Below, piece after piece: positions 1-10,080 of a stretch of 64,000 nucleotides of DNA. The stretch is from Pseudomonas caspiana. Lineage in GTDB: Bacteria > Pseudomonadota > Gammaproteobacteria > Pseudomonadales > Pseudomonadaceae. The translations under genes and the position numbers were made by a program. Location: positions 466,586-530,585 of the forward strand of contig NZ_LOHF01000001.1 of the NCBI RefSeq assembly GCF_002158995.1. Reading direction: 5' to 3'. The notes beneath the pieces are model-generated. The model saw nothing but the letters and a program-made list of their open reading frames with translations. It had not been told where the DNA came from and searched no databases. Positions within the stretch are counted from its first letter, which is position 1, and each line of letters opens with the position of its first letter.

Positions 1-882
1 AAAGCGTTGGCAAGACGCCTCATCGGTCGCATCAGAGAGTCTCGCTGACTGGGTTGCGCCCGTACGCAGCGCTCTCAACCATTCCTTGGCACGGCGCTTG
101 TCCTGATCAGCCAAAGCGTACCGGCTATAGTTCAGTTGCGCGTGAGCATTGCGAGTAATGGTGTCAGCGTCAGCCTGATCCAACACCCGACATAACTGAC
201 CGATCATGACCAATCGCTCGAGCCGTACGGTGTTCATGGCCTCGCCCTGCCACTTTTTCCACGAGAGCAATCGCGGTATATCGGCCGGCATTGTTCCGCC
301 TGAGGCGACTGCACTCTGGATGTACCTCATTTCCGGATCTGTTGCGTACCAGGCAAACCACTCGCTTTCAGTACGGGGCAGCCATTTGTCCCAGTGGGTA
401 AACAACTTGTCAGCCTCGGCACTGTCACCACCCACAGGCGTGCACACAACGGTGCCCGGTTGCGAAGGACGACACTTCCAGGAGGCATCGTTGAGCGCCC
501 GCTCGCTCACAACACTGACAATGCGGGCGGTATTCGCGTCTTTGCCGACAATGCCTACCAATAATCGTGGCGGCTTTGACTGATCAGCCTGGTTGTCTGG
601 TTTATATTCGCAGACAGTCGTGATGGGCGATAACTTCATGTCGGCGGGCCCGCAAGGCGGCTCATCCAGCTCGGTCACATCGAACCAGAGCTCCATAAAA
701 TCGCGCATTTTGGACGATGTCCAAGCGAGATCCTCTGAGCGGAAATCCTCCAGCGCTGCCATGGGATCAATAGGCTGCTCTACAGGCGTCAGCGCCATGG
801 CCGGAGCAAGTGCGCCGCTTAGCCATAGAGTCAAGACACACGCTGTTCTGCGTCGTGCAGTACCGGGGACGCCCGCAAACAT
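1..882 (-). CDS. Exported protein of unknown function, C-terminus cut by window edge
   Basis: An open frame of 294 codons runs from an ATG at 882 through the left edge without a stop, so the C-terminus lies outside the window. The start is preceded by a GGGAG ribosome-binding site (about 890-894). The first 31 residues look like a signal peptide: an arginine-rich start, then a hydrophobic stretch ending ALAPAMALT. The mature part has paired cysteines (PPCGP, VCEYK, WKCRP, VCTPV) as expected of a periplasmic disulfide protein. I do not recognise the family. It is the last visible member of a leftward run with the DUF4189, DUF192 and lipoprotein genes and follows the DUF4189 gene by 82 bases, so co-transcription is likely. 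Confidence 0.75.
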   Translation of the reverse strand, partial: MFAGVPGTARRRTACVLTLWLSGALAPAMALTPVEQPIDPMAALEDFRSEDLAWTSSKMRDFMELWFDVTELDEPPCGPADMKLSPITTVCEYKPDNQADQSKPPRLLVGIVGKDANTARIVSVVSERALNDASWKCRPSQPGTVVCTPVGGDSAEADKLFTHWDKWLPRTESEWFAWYATDPEMRYIQSAVASGGTMPADIPRLLSWKKWQGEAMNTVRLERLVMIGQLCRVLDQADADTITRNAHAQLNYSRYALADQDKRRAKEWLRALRTGATQSARLSDATDEASCQRF

Positions 883-964
883 AGTTGATCTCCCACTGTT
901 ATCGCTCAAAGGGTTTTGGTTAAGCCTTCGGCAAGTTGATGGCGTGCGGAACCCTATTCACACC

Positions 965-1459
965 CTAATACTTGTGGAATATAGGGTCCGAGCACCCGGA
1001 ATACCTGACCTTGCACTCGCTCTCGCTATGCTTGTCGCAATTGCTCTTCGCTAATTTAATAGCTATTTTTTCTGTCTCAGCGGCTTGGAAATAAGTACCT
1101 GCCGACTGCGAGGAGGCAAATGCGGCACATTGGTTGCGATAGGTCAGATGCACCTCACAATCCGTCGCACCGCCCAAAGCGCATTGATAAATTGCCGCAG
1201 CGCGGGCATCGTCTTCAGATAATTTATTGGCTGAAGTCCCCGCTTCTCCCAAGGCGCGAGAAGTAGCAATCGCCCCCCATGTTTTTATCCACTCGCCTGT
1301 TGGCCTCGCCGCTGAATTGTTTTGACCGCCGCCCTGCGGATCATCCGGAAGACATTGCATACTGCCCGCCTGTGCACCCATCGGGCAGCGGGTCTGTGCA
1401 TGTGCGTTAACGCAGGACAATGAAAGTGTCAGAAGAATCAACGCTAGATGATTTTTCAT
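965..1459 (-). CDS. DUF4189-type secreted protein (copy 1)
   Basis: A 164-residue protein with a signal peptide (MKNHLALILLTLSLSCVNAHAQ), then the start TRCPMGAQAG, a central WIKTWGAIATS segment and a C-terminal disulfide-rich part ending DPIFHKY. The pattern AR.AA...C ... C.V...Y.NQC matches what I know as DUF4189, exported proteins of unknown function. I chose the ATG at 1459 because it opens directly on the signal peptide; upstream in-frame starts would add 22 residues without a signal. It shares its order of motifs with the gene at 13190 and the pseudogene at 16177. It lies 38 bases after the DUF192 gene, probably in one transcript. Confidence 0.8.
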   Translation of the reverse strand: MKNHLALILLTLSLSCVNAHAQTRCPMGAQAGSMQCLPDDPQGGGQNNSAARPTGEWIKTWGAIATSRALGEAGTSANKLSEDDARAAAIYQCALGGATDCEVHLTYRNQCAAFASSQSAGTYFQAAETEKIAIKLAKSNCDKHSESECKVRYSGCSDPIFHKY

Positions 1460-1497
1460 CGAAGGCCCCATGGCTAAGGAGTTCAAAAGACCGCATG

Positions 1498-1977
1498 TCA
1501 TTCGCGCTGACTCCTGGCCCGGCACTCTATGTTTTCAAGTCTTGAACCCACCGCAATCCCCTTCCGCTCGAGCTGCCCCTGCATGACCTCGAGAGCATAT
1601 TTGGCAGGCTGCTCAGACAAGTGATAGTCCGCAGAATCCGGCTCCATATCCTCCATCTTGAACACCCTCCCATCTTCGCTGATGTAAGCGATGGACAAAG
1701 GCACCCACGTGTTGCGCATCCAGAATGAAAGCGTTCCAGCTGACTCGTACGCAAACAGCATTCCGGGCCCCACATCGTCCAGATAGGACAGCCCTTTTGA
1801 TTGCTGCGGCCAGGTACGCGCGACCGGTACGTTCAGGAGTTTGATGTTCCCGGTGAATGTCAGGTCGCATAACTCTGTTACTTCAGCGGCAGCGACCAGC
1901 GGTATGTTTGAAACCCATACCAGCAACAAACCAGTCACGCCCCTGAGCGCTACAGCTTTCAAAGCGTTCACAGTCAT
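1498..1977 (-). CDS. DUF192 family exported protein
   Basis: A 159-residue protein with an N-terminal hydrophobic signal (VTGLLLVWVSNIPLVAAA) and a DUF192 core: V.VARTWPQQSKGLSYLDDVGPGMLFAYESAGTLSFWMRNT (a longer quotation is avoided), followed by PLSIAYISEDGRV and a C-terminal G..VGS. The hallmark MLF-F...SFWMRNT..PLDI-like pattern is clear. DUF192 proteins are small periplasmic or exported proteins whose biochemical role is not established. The ATG at 1977 is preferred over the in-frame TTG at 1980. It starts 7 bases after the stop of the preceding lipoprotein gene, so it is almost certainly in the same operon. Confidence 0.85.
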   Translation of the reverse strand: MTVNALKAVALRGVTGLLLVWVSNIPLVAAAEVTELCDLTFTGNIKLLNVPVARTWPQQSKGLSYLDDVGPGMLFAYESAGTLSFWMRNTWVPLSIAYISEDGRVFKMEDMEPDSADYHLSEQPAKYALEVMQGQLERKGIAVGSRLENIECRARSQRE

Positions 1978-1983
1978 CAAAGG

Positions 1984-2376
1984 TCACGGCTTCGGCAGAT
2001 ATATTATCTGGACCGGCGTGTTGTATTTTGTGTAAGACCCTGAGGGTTCAACGTTCGGTTTCAGCCCCGGATACCACGCTCTGAACTGTGTGTCCGACAG
2101 CCATTCAAGTTGCAACTGTTCGACTGGCAATCCGGGCGGTCTTGCCTTGAACCCTGTAAAGGACTGCACATCCGAATGGCAGTCTTCCGATACGCCCGCC
2201 TCAAGGATGTTGACCTCCAGTTGCTCGCCCCAGGTAATGGATCCGGTTTCAGGACAGCTTCGAACCTGAGCGTGGTATTTGCCACTGGGCGAAGGAAGGT
2301 CATAAACGATTTTGTCGGGCCCGCAGGCTGCCAGCAGGACAGATGATGCGAGTAGAAGCAGAGCAAACTTCTTCAC
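1984..2376 (-). CDS. Small lipoprotein
   Basis: A 130-residue protein with a textbook lipoprotein signal (MKKFALLLLASSVLLAAC, lipobox LAAC with the acceptor Cys at residue 18), followed by about 112 residues with two further cysteines (RSCPETG, SEDCHSD). The residue after the Cys is Gly, so outer-membrane sorting is expected. Translation must start at GTG 2376, since no ATG precedes the signal sequence. The family is unknown to me. It lies between the KGKDVNEA lipoprotein gene and the DUF192 gene on the same strand. Confidence 0.75.
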   Translation of the reverse strand: MKKFALLLLASSVLLAACGPDKIVYDLPSPSGKYHAQVRSCPETGSITWGEQLEVNILEAGVSEDCHSDVQSFTGFKARPPGLPVEQLQLEWLSDTQFRAWYPGLKPNVEPSGSYTKYNTPVQIIYLPKP

Positions 2377-2546
2377 AGCAATATTCCAGATTGAATCACT
2401 TTCACCTGCCTCCGCCAGTAAATGTCCCGACGCATTATCTTGTGTCGACGGAGCTCGCTTCCGAAAATGAGGTTTTTTCTTTGATCGATCAACCGCTCAC
2501 CCAACTTTGGGTAGGCGCGCCACATCACATGCAATATTGGCGATGA

Positions 2547-3071
2547 TTACTCAGCCAGCTTACACAGGACACAATCTTTCGTAAGTTCACCACTTCCAAA
2601 AAAAGCGTCCATAAAACCACAGTCTTCCACCTCATAATCCACTACGATGTCTTGAGGGTCAGCGATGACCTTGACATAGCAATATTCCGTCCACGTATTC
2701 TGTTGGTATTGATCGGTAATTTGAAGATATCCTGCGCTCCGGTCATGAGTAGACCCCATGTATTTATTTTCCGAAAAAGTACCCTTATATCGGCTCCAGA
2801 AATAAGAAGTGTTCTCCGGATTTTTACGGTCAGGTTCTACAGTTTTAGGCTCACCCATCAGAGGTGCAAGTTTTGCAATGGCCTCATTGACATCTTTACC
2901 CTTTACATCCTTTACACTACTCAGCTCTTGACTCGGGATCGAAGTACACCCCACTAACAAAGACAGCAAAACGGCGACCAGTGCATGTTTTATTGCGCCG
3001 TTTTTGACAACGCCAGCCGGAGCGAAGCAGGCGGTCGACGGCTCAGCCATTTCATTATTTATGCTAGTCAT
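2547..3071 (-). CDS. Lipoprotein with KGKDVNEA motif (copy 1)
   Basis: A 174-residue protein with a hydrophobic segment HALVAVLLSLLVGC (lipobox LVGC) and then KDVKGKDVNEAIAKLAPLMGEPKTV. The motif KGKDVNEA plus a following MG-P recurs in the lipoprotein at 13719-14159, so the two are paralogues. The N-terminal extension before the signal is unusually long (about 25 residues); ATGs at 3071 and 3050 are both possible starts and no later in-frame start precedes the signal. The protein ends in a cysteine-rich tail (DCGFMD, DCVLCKLAE). A perfect palindrome at 3152-3173, 81 bases upstream, is likely its operator. First gene of the leftward cluster. Confidence 0.7.
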   Translation of the reverse strand: MTSINNEMAEPSTACFAPAGVVKNGAIKHALVAVLLSLLVGCTSIPSQELSSVKDVKGKDVNEAIAKLAPLMGEPKTVEPDRKNPENTSYFWSRYKGTFSENKYMGSTHDRSAGYLQITDQYQQNTWTEYCYVKVIADPQDIVVDYEVEDCGFMDAFFGSGELTKDCVLCKLAE

Positions 3072-3151
3072 ACACTGTCTCAGTCAAGTTTCATGATGGC
3101 GACGATGCGCAAGTGTTCTCAAAAAATCATATCCAACGGGTTTAAGTTTTT

Positions 3152-3173
3152 CGATAGTACAGGTGTACTATCG
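3152..3173. promoter_or_regulatory. Palindromic site, copy 1 (perfect arms)
   Basis: Arms CGATAGTACA and TGTACTATCG are exact reverse complements separated by GG. The same core, ATAGTACA-N2-TGTACTAT, recurs at 12900-12917, 14310-14327 and 19736-19753. Here it lies 81 bases upstream of the lipoprotein gene starting at 3071 and behind the yfa operon, so it can only serve the leftward gene. A dimeric transcription factor binding site is the natural reading; its regulator is unknown. Confidence 0.7.
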
Positions 3174-3249
3174 GCTTCTTCGTTGGGACGACGAACCGTA
3201 ATCAGTGTGGGATAGTTTATGTGGCCGTTGCCGGTCATTTAGCGGGGGG

Positions 3250-4869
3250 CTACTCCAGCAAAAGACGCCGGGCGAGCCCTTCGATATACGCTTCATCCTG
3301 GCCGTTGGGATGCGCCTCGAACGCCAAGTGCAGGTACTCGTGCGTCAGGTCGAGACGGTCTTGAAGCGACAGCACGCCACGTACGTAGATCCGGTTGCGT
3401 TCGCGATCGACATGGGGATTACCGAAGGCCACCCGGCATACCGCAAACGTGCTGACTTCGTTGTAACCCACCTCCCCTTCGAGCCTTTGACGCCATACCC
3501 GGCGCTGTTTTTGCAGCCACTCCTGAGCGTCGGGCAATGCTGTGCAGGACGCGACCGGATTGTCCCAGCGACCAAGACTTGCGCGAGGATAGGCGTGCGA
3601 CAGGATGGCGTCGTAACGCTGACCTGCATTGGCTTGTTCTACCGCTTGCTGCCAGGACAATTTATCGGCATCCGGTTGCGTCAAGTGATAGGTGACATTC
3701 GTGCCCACCAGGATCAGGTCGCTGGTCCATGCGGTTATGCCGCGTGATTCGGCATTCGCCGGGCGCGGCGCTACTCGCTGTCGGTTGCTGCTGTCATCGA
3801 TGCTCAGACATTCACCCGTGCGGCTGGCGTTTTGCAGCAGATAAGTGCGAATCGCGACGGCCAGCGCCTTGGCTGCTTCGGCGGGTTCTGCTTTGGCCTC
3901 GCGTTGCAGCACGCGCGCGACGTACTCTTCGCGGTCGAGCCGGGCGACCAGCTTGTCCTTCACCAGAAAGAGTTCGCCGTCGCTGTGGATGTCCAGTTGA
4001 TTGCCATTCAAAAACTCGACGCGGTAGTCGCCCAGCAAGGGGCCTGACTCAACGGCGCGGCCCGCCTTGAGCACATGCCCGATCGGGTAACGTGAAAACA
4101 GGTCGACTTCCACGCAACGTCCCGGCTCGGCGGGCCAGCCTGCGGGCAGGACTGACGCCAGGGCCTCGCTGTAATTGCGCAAGACTGTCTGACTGGTGCC
4201 GCGTCCCTGCGCCCATACCGGTGTGCCATCCACGGTCCAGCCGGCAAAACCACCCTCCCGTTGCGCAGCAGCTTCGTCTGCGAACCAGCTCCAGGTTTTG
4301 ATCCGCAGAAGACCACCCAGCGCGCCAACGACATTGCTGTCTGCCGCGCCCAGAACCACATCAAGCAGCACCCGTCGTGCCTGATCCTGTGCTGGAAGCG
4401 TGCCGAGCGTTTCAAGCAATTGCGCTACGGGGACTTGGGTCTGCGGCTGCAGTGAGGAAGTGCTGAGCAGCCATTGCGGTGCTTTGCGCTCTAGCCAATA
4501 GGCCCGCCAGTCAGCCTCGGAGATGCCGAGTCGCTGAGGCTCAAAATACAAGCCACAGGATTTCACCAATGCCTGGTCGCGGCCAATGCTGCCACCGGCC
4601 GTGCAGCAATAAACCTCTTCTTTGGACTGCCCTCGGCACTCATAGGCGGACTCGGTGGCGCCGGTGTCCACCAGCCAGGCGTAGACAAACAACTTCCACA
4701 GACTGCCCAGTGGGGAATGTAAATCCTCGGGCAGCGGAGCTCGCGAAACAAGCCCGGTACGGTTGAGGGACAACAGCTCGCCCTTCAACGCGACCTGAAC
4801 CTGATCCTCCTGTGCTGGGGCCAGCGCTGGAAGTAACAACAGCACCAGCCAGAACCAGCGTGAACGCAC
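3250..4869 (-). CDS. yfaQ: YfaQ-like DUF2300 protein with SpoIID-like segment and HEXXH motif
   Basis: A 539-residue exported protein. The start is GTG 4869, one base after the yfaS stop, because the signal peptide (RSRWFWLVLLLLPALAPAQ) begins there; upstream starts lie inside yfaS. Around residues 310-400 the stretch REAKAEPAEAAKALAVAIRTYLL followed by a SIDDSSNRQR segment resembles SpoIID/LytB peptidoglycan lytic enzymes (E.P....ALKAQAVAARTY). The C-terminus carries HEYLH near residue 510 with a downstream DEAYIEGLAR, the pattern of a zinc metallopeptidase. I assign YfaQ/DUF2300 from this content and from its place as last gene of the yfaP-A-T-S-Q operon. Enzymatic activity is inferred from motifs only. 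Confidence 0.8.
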   Translation of the reverse strand: MRSRWFWLVLLLLPALAPAQEDQVQVALKGELLSLNRTGLVSRAPLPEDLHSPLGSLWKLFVYAWLVDTGATESAYECRGQSKEEVYCCTAGGSIGRDQALVKSCGLYFEPQRLGISEADWRAYWLERKAPQWLLSTSSLQPQTQVPVAQLLETLGTLPAQDQARRVLLDVVLGAADSNVVGALGGLLRIKTWSWFADEAAAQREGGFAGWTVDGTPVWAQGRGTSQTVLRNYSEALASVLPAGWPAEPGRCVEVDLFSRYPIGHVLKAGRAVESGPLLGDYRVEFLNGNQLDIHSDGELFLVKDKLVARLDREEYVARVLQREAKAEPAEAAKALAVAIRTYLLQNASRTGECLSIDDSSNRQRVAPRPANAESRGITAWTSDLILVGTNVTYHLTQPDADKLSWQQAVEQANAGQRYDAILSHAYPRASLGRWDNPVASCTALPDAQEWLQKQRRVWRQRLEGEVGYNEVSTFAVCRVAFGNPHVDRERNRIYVRGVLSLQDRLDLTHEYLHLAFEAHPNGQDEAYIEGLARRLLLE

Positions 4870-4870
4870 G

Positions 4871-7800
4871 TCAGTTGACCTTGATCTGGCCGTATGCAGG
4901 TTTCTGCTCAAGGGCCTGATGCTGCGGTGCGTAGACTTGGGTGAAGCGCACTGGCGGCAGATTGAACTGGCCTTTTTGCGAGAAACGCACCAGATGCCGC
5001 ATGCGCAACTCACCGCTCAAGGCATCCACCGGAATTGCGTAGCCCAGCTGGCCCGGCTCGAAGCGCGCTTTCTCAAGCGCCGCCGCTTCCGTGCCCGCCT
5101 TGCCCTGGAGTTTGATACCCCAGGTCGTTTGCTCGATATCAGCGCCGGGCGGCAATGGCACTTCGATCATGCCGTAGCGCAGTGGCTTGGCAGCCTTACT
5201 GGTGATGATGACTTCATCCAGATAGAGGCTGTCACTGAACAGTGGTTTACCGTCGACGGCTTCGAGAGTGAACGTGAACGCTTCAGTGCCCGGTACAAGA
5301 CGGGAAAGACGGCGAGTGACGGTCACTGGCATTGACTCCGCTACAGGCTGTCGGGTCTGGTAGCTGAGCAACGCACGTAGCGGGCGCTCCTGGGCTCCGG
5401 CCAATGACAACGATGCAGGTACTGGATTGGCTCCCTCCCATGTCCAGTACATTTCACCGCTGACACCGTAGCGCTTCTTCCAGCCTTCGCCTGGCGCCAG
5501 CGCGATGGTCGGCGACGCCTGCTCGATACTGCGCTGCAGCCAGCTCAGCGCCAAGGCACGCTCAAGGGTTGATTGCTGCGGCAGTAGACGCTCCAGCAAC
5601 GCACGCGCACGTCCTTGATCAAAACCTTTCACCGACAGATTCAAGGCTTCGGCGAATGGCTCGGAGCTGACATCCAGTCGCTGCTGGGCACCCGGCAACT
5701 GACGACTGAACGCCTCCGGCATGACCACCTTGTTCTGTCTGGCCAGCGAAGCCGTGATGACCCGCGCGGCTGCGAGGCCTAAAGCAGAGTCCGGGGCGTT
5801 CATGACGATGCTGCCCTCATCCATGTCCATCACCTTGGCCTGCACGCCCTCGCCGGCTTTCGCCAAGTCATCCATCAAGCCACCGAGCAACGTATTGACC
5901 GGCAATTGCATTTGTCTGGCAAAGGAGAGGATCAGTGCACGTTGCAACAGCGGCGTTTTCCCGGCCTGCTTCGCATAGACAGCCAGCACACGCTGCCAAT
6001 GGTCTGGCGGCAGCGATAACTCCAGCGCCTTGCTCGCGTGCCAGTCAGCGTAGTAGGCGTAAGCCGTGAGGAACGCGTCCGGCTCACCGCCATGACCCCA
6101 CCAGGTAAAACTCGCCGAAGGCCCTGCCAGATGCACCAGCCGTAAACGGCTGTTTTGCATGATCAGGCGCAAGCGGTCTCTGATTTGCGGATCAGATGAC
6201 AGCATCGGATACGCCATGCCCAGTGGCAGCAAACGGCTGGCTGTCTGCTCGACACCGCCATAGGGGTAGCTCAGCAGATCATCCAGTGCCGAGCGAAACA
6301 ACGCTTGCGGGCTGTCATCCAGGCGCAGTCGAACGGCGGTCGCGTCGGCTGGCAAGGTCAGCGGCGTATCGCCACTGACCGCGTCCAGACTCTGGCTCTG
6401 CGTGACCTGCCAGCCCTCACCGGTGGAAGCCAGGCTCACAGCCAGTGCGTCAGCGACTTTACCGTCCTGGACCAGCTCGGCCTTCCACTCGCCACTCGCC
6501 AGCGGGAATGCAGGCAATGCGATGTAGTTGATGCCTTTGTTCAGGGTCACCGGTATGCGTTGCTCGGCTCCAGCGTAGTGGGTCACAAGTTCTGACTTGA
6601 CCGGCTGGTCGGCCTGGCTGAACGCGAACACGCCGAGCTCCGGTTTATCTCCGGCACGGAACCGGGTTGGCCCGCTCCATTTCAGGTACAACGGTTTTTC
6701 TGAACGCACGAACTGCTTTTTCTGACCAACCTGTCCTGTTTGATCGATGGCCCGGGCAGTGATGCGCCAGCGAGTCAGCGAGTCCGGCATTTTGAAGGTG
6801 AAGCGCACTTTACCGTTGGCATCGGTCACCAGTTCAGGCTCCCACGCGGCGGTATCGACGTCTTCACGACGTGGCCGCTCCAGCACTTTTACGCTGCGAT
6901 CACTGCGATTGGCTTTGCCCGGAGCTGACGGGCTGCCAGGCAACGCGACGTCGTAGCTGATGAAGGACAAACTGGCACTGGTGCGCACGTTGTTGCGGCG
7001 CGGGTGGTGGAAGAACTGGTCGATGGCAGGCGCAATTTCCGGCTGCAGCGCATAGATCATTTCGTCCACCACGCTGACCGTCAGGTGCGCGGGAATCGGT
7101 TTGCCTGCGAACTGAGTCGTCAGGTCCACCGACACGATGTCGCCCGGTCGATAAGCATCTTTGTCGGTGGCAATCGCCACGTCGATCTGCGGTGCAACGA
7201 CCTTGATCCCGGCGTTCTGGAAGCTGTACTGCCCGCCTTTGGTGTACAGCACCGAGAAGGTCAGGTTCGGTGCGAAATTGTCCTTCACGGCAATGCGTGC
7301 GCGGTACTGGGTGTCGTTGAGTTTTTCCAGCTTCAACCAGTCGCCACCCTTGGACAGCAACGCCGTGGCTTCGACCTTGTCCCGCTCCAGAGACAGCAAG
7401 GCATCGCTGACGGGCTCAGGGAAGGTGATCAGCGCCGAGGCTTCGTCGCCGACTGTGTACTCGGATTTGTCGAAAATGACTTCGACGGTACCCGCTACCG
7501 CCTTGACGCCGGCACCCGTTACCGAGTGCCCCGTGGCACCCAGCAAATGACCGTTTTCATCCATCAACGTCAGGTTGTAAGTGCCCGGTTGCTGAAAGGT
7601 CACACCGAAACCCTGGTCCGCCGCGACGAGCTTGTCGCCGCCACTGGTCTGGTCCTCCAGACGCACCCATTTATAGCTGGCAGGCGTGGAGGCTTTGCTT
7701 TGCTCGCTGCCGCCTTCACTGGAATAGCTGAAGGCAACTTTCTCACCGACGGCACTGAACCGTTGCGGGGCTTTAATGCGGAAGCTGGCGGCGCCTCGGT

Positions 7801-9445
7801 CAATCAGGATTTCTTTCGTGGTCCTGACACGATACGCCGCACCGTCACTGGCAAACACAGTGAGCATGTAACGACTGGGTCTGAAGGCAGGTGGCAGGTC
7901 GATTGTCGCGTTGCCTTTCGCGTCAGTGGTGAGTTCGGCGCTTTTCAATTCCATCGGGAATTGCCCGAGGTATTGCAGTTCATTGTCCACGGTCGACAGC
8001 TGCTGAGCGCGTAGGCTCAAGGTCAGTTTTGCATTCGCCACCGGTTTGCCGTCCGGATAGAGCAAGGTCAGGTTGCCTTTCACCGGCTCGTTGATGCTGT
8101 AGTCCTGCTTGGCCAGGTTCAGGGAAATCTCAAAGTGCGGCTTGATGTACTCTGCCACGCGAAATGCGCTGCTGTAGGCCTGATCCCTGTAGCTGAAACG
8201 CACTTCGTAGCCACCCGCGACTGCATTATCCGGAAGCTGGAAACGGCCTTGAGCGCCCGCCTTCGAATCGAGCTTCAGGGCCAGTGACTGCAGCGCCGTA
8301 CCGGTTGCATCCAAGATGGTCACATCAACGTCGGCAGCGACGGGCGCAACGGAATCGCGAGCATTTTTGAACTCACGGCCAACGATCTTCAGCGATACCC
8401 AATCGCCGGGGCGATATAACGGCCGGTCAGTGAATGCGAAGAGTTTGGTGTCGTAGATCTCGCTGTCGTAATAGAAATTCTCCGCGACGAAAACACCGCC
8501 TTCCTGGTCTTCACCTATCACGAATGAACGTTCGGGGCTGACGTGTTTCAGCCTGAGCAAACCCTGCGCGTCAGTCGCGCCGCTGCTCATGACGCCCAGG
8601 CCGTCGGTCCAGAGCACGTTGACCTTGTCGGCCGGGTTGCCTTCGTTTTTGCGGGCGGCCCACACGAGAAGCTCATCACCGGCAACCTTGCTCACTGCAA
8701 CGGTATTAGAAACGAACACCATGGTCGTGGCGCGGTACTTGCCGATCAGCGCCTCCACGAGATACAGGCCGGGCTTCAACTTGCCCAGAGGGATGTAGAC
8801 GTTACCGGGCACGACTTTGATGAACTTGCTTGACGAGCCGTTCAGGTCAACCCCAGCCGGCGGCTGGATTGGTTTTGCCTCCCAGATCGGGTAGCGGAAC
8901 TGACTGACCACCGGCAAACCGGGTATCAGTGCAAACTGCGCTTGCGCCTCATAAGGTGTAGGCGCAGACATCGCGTTACCCATCTTCAGTTCAGGCACTT
9001 CTTCTGTGACCTGCTTGCGGGACTCATAGGAAAACGCCCGCTGCATGACGCGCCGGGACTGGCGATACCAGCTGTCCCAGAGATACGAGAGGGTGTTGGA
9101 CAGCCCTTCACCCCTGAACTGCCCCTCACTGACTACGCGATGCAGATTTTTCTGGCGCTTGAGGAAGTCCATGGGTTTGTCGATGCGATACACACGGATA
9201 TCCGCGCCGCCGTAAGGCTGCATGCGGAACCGGCGATAATCACGGCCCGGGGCCTCAAGACGTACCGCGGCCTGCTCATCGCTGGAAAAGCTGCTGTCCG
9301 CCAGCAGGAAAAAGCTTTCTCCCGGCACTGCGCTATAGCCGCTTGGCTCGACGCTGTCATCGGCGTTGACGCTGGAAAGAGGCAGCAAAAGAGCCAGCGA
9401 CAATGAAATCAGAGAGCAAATACGCGGCATGCGGGCACCGATCAT
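4871..9445 (-). CDS. yfaS: Bacterial alpha-2-macroglobulin family protein (YfaS-like)
   Basis: A 1,524-residue protein with a signal peptide ([23 protein letters not shown]) and successive macroglobulin-type beta domains. Recognisable landmarks are [39 protein letters not shown] and [13 protein letters not shown]. The site that carries the CxEQ thioester in many homologues reads [10 protein letters not shown] here (near residue 1063), so the thioester cysteine is absent and a non-covalent trapping or scaffolding role is more likely. The ATG at 9445 overlaps the yfaT stop as ATGA; ATG 9430 is an alternative closer to the signal peptide. Bacterial macroglobulins are periplasmic and thought to guard against proteases. 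It is the centre of a five-gene operon. Confidence 0.92.
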   Translation of the reverse strand: MIGARMPRICSLISLSLALLLPLSSVNADDSVEPSGYSAVPGESFFLLADSSFSSDEQAAVRLEAPGRDYRRFRMQPYGGADIRVYRIDKPMDFLKRQKNLHRVVSEGQFRGEGLSNTLSYLWDSWYRQSRRVMQRAFSYESRKQVTEEVPELKMGNAMSAPTPYEAQAQFALIPGLPVVSQFRYPIWEAKPIQPPAGVDLNGSSSKFIKVVPGNVYIPLGKLKPGLYLVEALIGKYRATTMVFVSNTVAVSKVAGDELLVWAARKNEGNPADKVNVLWTDGLGVMSSGATDAQGLLRLKHVSPERSFVIGEDQEGGVFVAENFYYDSEIYDTKLFAFTDRPLYRPGDWVSLKIVGREFKNARDSVAPVAADVDVTILDATGTALQSLALKLDSKAGAQGRFQLPDNAVAGGYEVRFSYRDQAYSSAFRVAEYIKPHFEISLNLAKQDYSINEPVKGNLTLLYPDGKPVANAKLTLSLRAQQLSTVDNELQYLGQFPMELKSAELTTDAKGNATIDLPPAFRPSRYMLTVFASDGAAYRVRTTKEILIDRGAASFRIKAPQRFSAVGEKVAFSYSSEGGSEQSKASTPASYKWVRLEDQTSGGDKLVAADQGFGVTFQQPGTYNLTLMDENGHLLGATGHSVTGAGVKAVAGTVEVIFDKSEYTVGDEASALITFPEPVSDALLSLERDKVEATALLSKGGDWLKLEKLNDTQYRARIAVKDNFAPNLTFSVLYTKGGQYSFQNAGIKVVAPQIDVAIATDKDAYRPGDIVSVDLTTQFAGKPIPAHLTVSVVDEMIYALQPEIAPAIDQFFHHPRRNNVRTSASLSFISYDVALPGSPSAPGKANRSDRSVKVLERPRREDVDTAAWEPELVTDANGKVRFTFKMPDSLTRWRITARAIDQTGQVGQKKQFVRSEKPLYLKWSGPTRFRAGDKPELGVFAFSQADQPVKSELVTHYAGAEQRIPVTLNKGINYIALPAFPLASGEWKAELVQDGKVADALAVSLASTGEGWQVTQSQSLDAVSGDTPLTLPADATAVRLRLDDSPQALFRSALDDLLSYPYGGVEQTASRLLPLGMAYPMLSSDPQIRDRLRLIMQNSRLRLVHLAGPSASFTWWGHGGEPDAFLTAYAYYADWHASKALELSLPPDHWQRVLAVYAKQAGKTPLLQRALILSFARQMQLPVNTLLGGLMDDLAKAGEGVQAKVMDMDEGSIVMNAPDSALGLAAARVITASLARQNKVVMPEAFSRQLPGAQQRLDVSSEPFAEALNLSVKGFDQGRARALLERLLPQQSTLERALALSWLQRSIEQASPTIALAPGEGWKKRYGVSGEMYWTWEGANPVPASLSLAGAQERPLRALLSYQTRQPVAESMPVTVTRRLSRLVPGTEAFTFTLEAVDGKPLFSDSLYLDEVIITSKAAKPLRYGMIEVPLPPGADIEQTTWGIKLQGKAGTEAAALEKARFEPGQLGYAIPVDALSGELRMRHLVRFSQKGQFNLPPVRFTQVYAPQHQALEQKPAYGQIKVN

Positions 9446-10080
9446 TGGGAGAGAAAGTTGAGTCGATAGACGCCGATAAAATTCGGGTTGGCAGCGTCGG
9501 GTATCCATCGGGTGTCCTTCCATGTCATGAGTTGCTGCAGGCTTGCCGAGCGCATGCCGTTGTCAGTGGGTGTCGTGGTGCCGGTGTGATAGGCGATGTA
9601 GCGGCCCATCCAGATCATCAGGTGCTGATCGTCGCCCTGATCGAAAAACATCAGGTCGCCCGGTCGGGCCTGAGCCATGTCGCGTCCGACCAGATGACTG
9701 TTGAACTGAATCAGTTTGATCGCATTCACATAGGGCCCGGTTTTCCCGTCGCCCTGCTGCCACTGCTGTGCGAGTCCTCGCTGAGCGTCGCTCAGTTGCA
9801 TCTCGGGCGGCAGGTATCGGTTGGACAAACCATTGCTGCGCAGCCACTTATCGTCATGAACCTTCAGCGCTTCATTACTGGCAAAGCGCACCAGACCAGC
9901 GCAATCCTGCTGATACCAGCGCGGGCTGGGGCCCTGGGCCAATTGCTCTTGAGCAATCCTTACAAACCAGGCACGGAATACCTGAGATTGCTGCGCGTCG
10001 AGCGCTGGCACCGCACTGGCAAACGCAGGGCCGCCGAGCAGTATCGCCAACAGCGCAAGGCCCCGACCCAGAGCAATCAC
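9442..10080 (-). CDS. yfaT: YfaT-like DUF1175 protein, NlpC/P60-like
   Basis: A 212-residue protein. GTG 10080 is taken as start because it overlaps the upstream stop as GTGA (10077-10080) and opens on a signal peptide ([21 protein letters not shown]). The body has [16 protein letters not shown] and later [23 protein letters not shown], which resemble the catalytic Cys (DCSGLV) and His (GDLVFF...HVGIY) blocks of NlpC/P60 cysteine peptidases and amidases. DUF1175 is known to me as YfaT, a partner of YfaS. A peptidoglycan or peptide substrate is an inference from the motif resemblance. Its stop overlaps the yfaS start by 4 bases, indicating translational coupling. Confidence 0.85.
   Translation of the reverse strand: MIALGRGLALLAILLGGPAFASAVPALDAQQSQVFRAWFVRIAQEQLAQGPSPRWYQQDCAGLVRFASNEALKVHDDKWLRSNGLSNRYLPPEMQLSDAQRGLAQQWQQGDGKTGPYVNAIKLIQFNSHLVGRDMAQARPGDLMFFDQGDDQHLMIWMGRYIAYHTGTTTPTDNGMRSASLQQLMTWKDTRWIPDAANPNFIGVYRLNFLSQ

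Noticed and set aside
7004..8014. 336-codon ORF opposite yfaS
   Set aside because: Antisense shadow of the alpha-2-macroglobulin gene; no ribosome-binding site and no recognisable domain.
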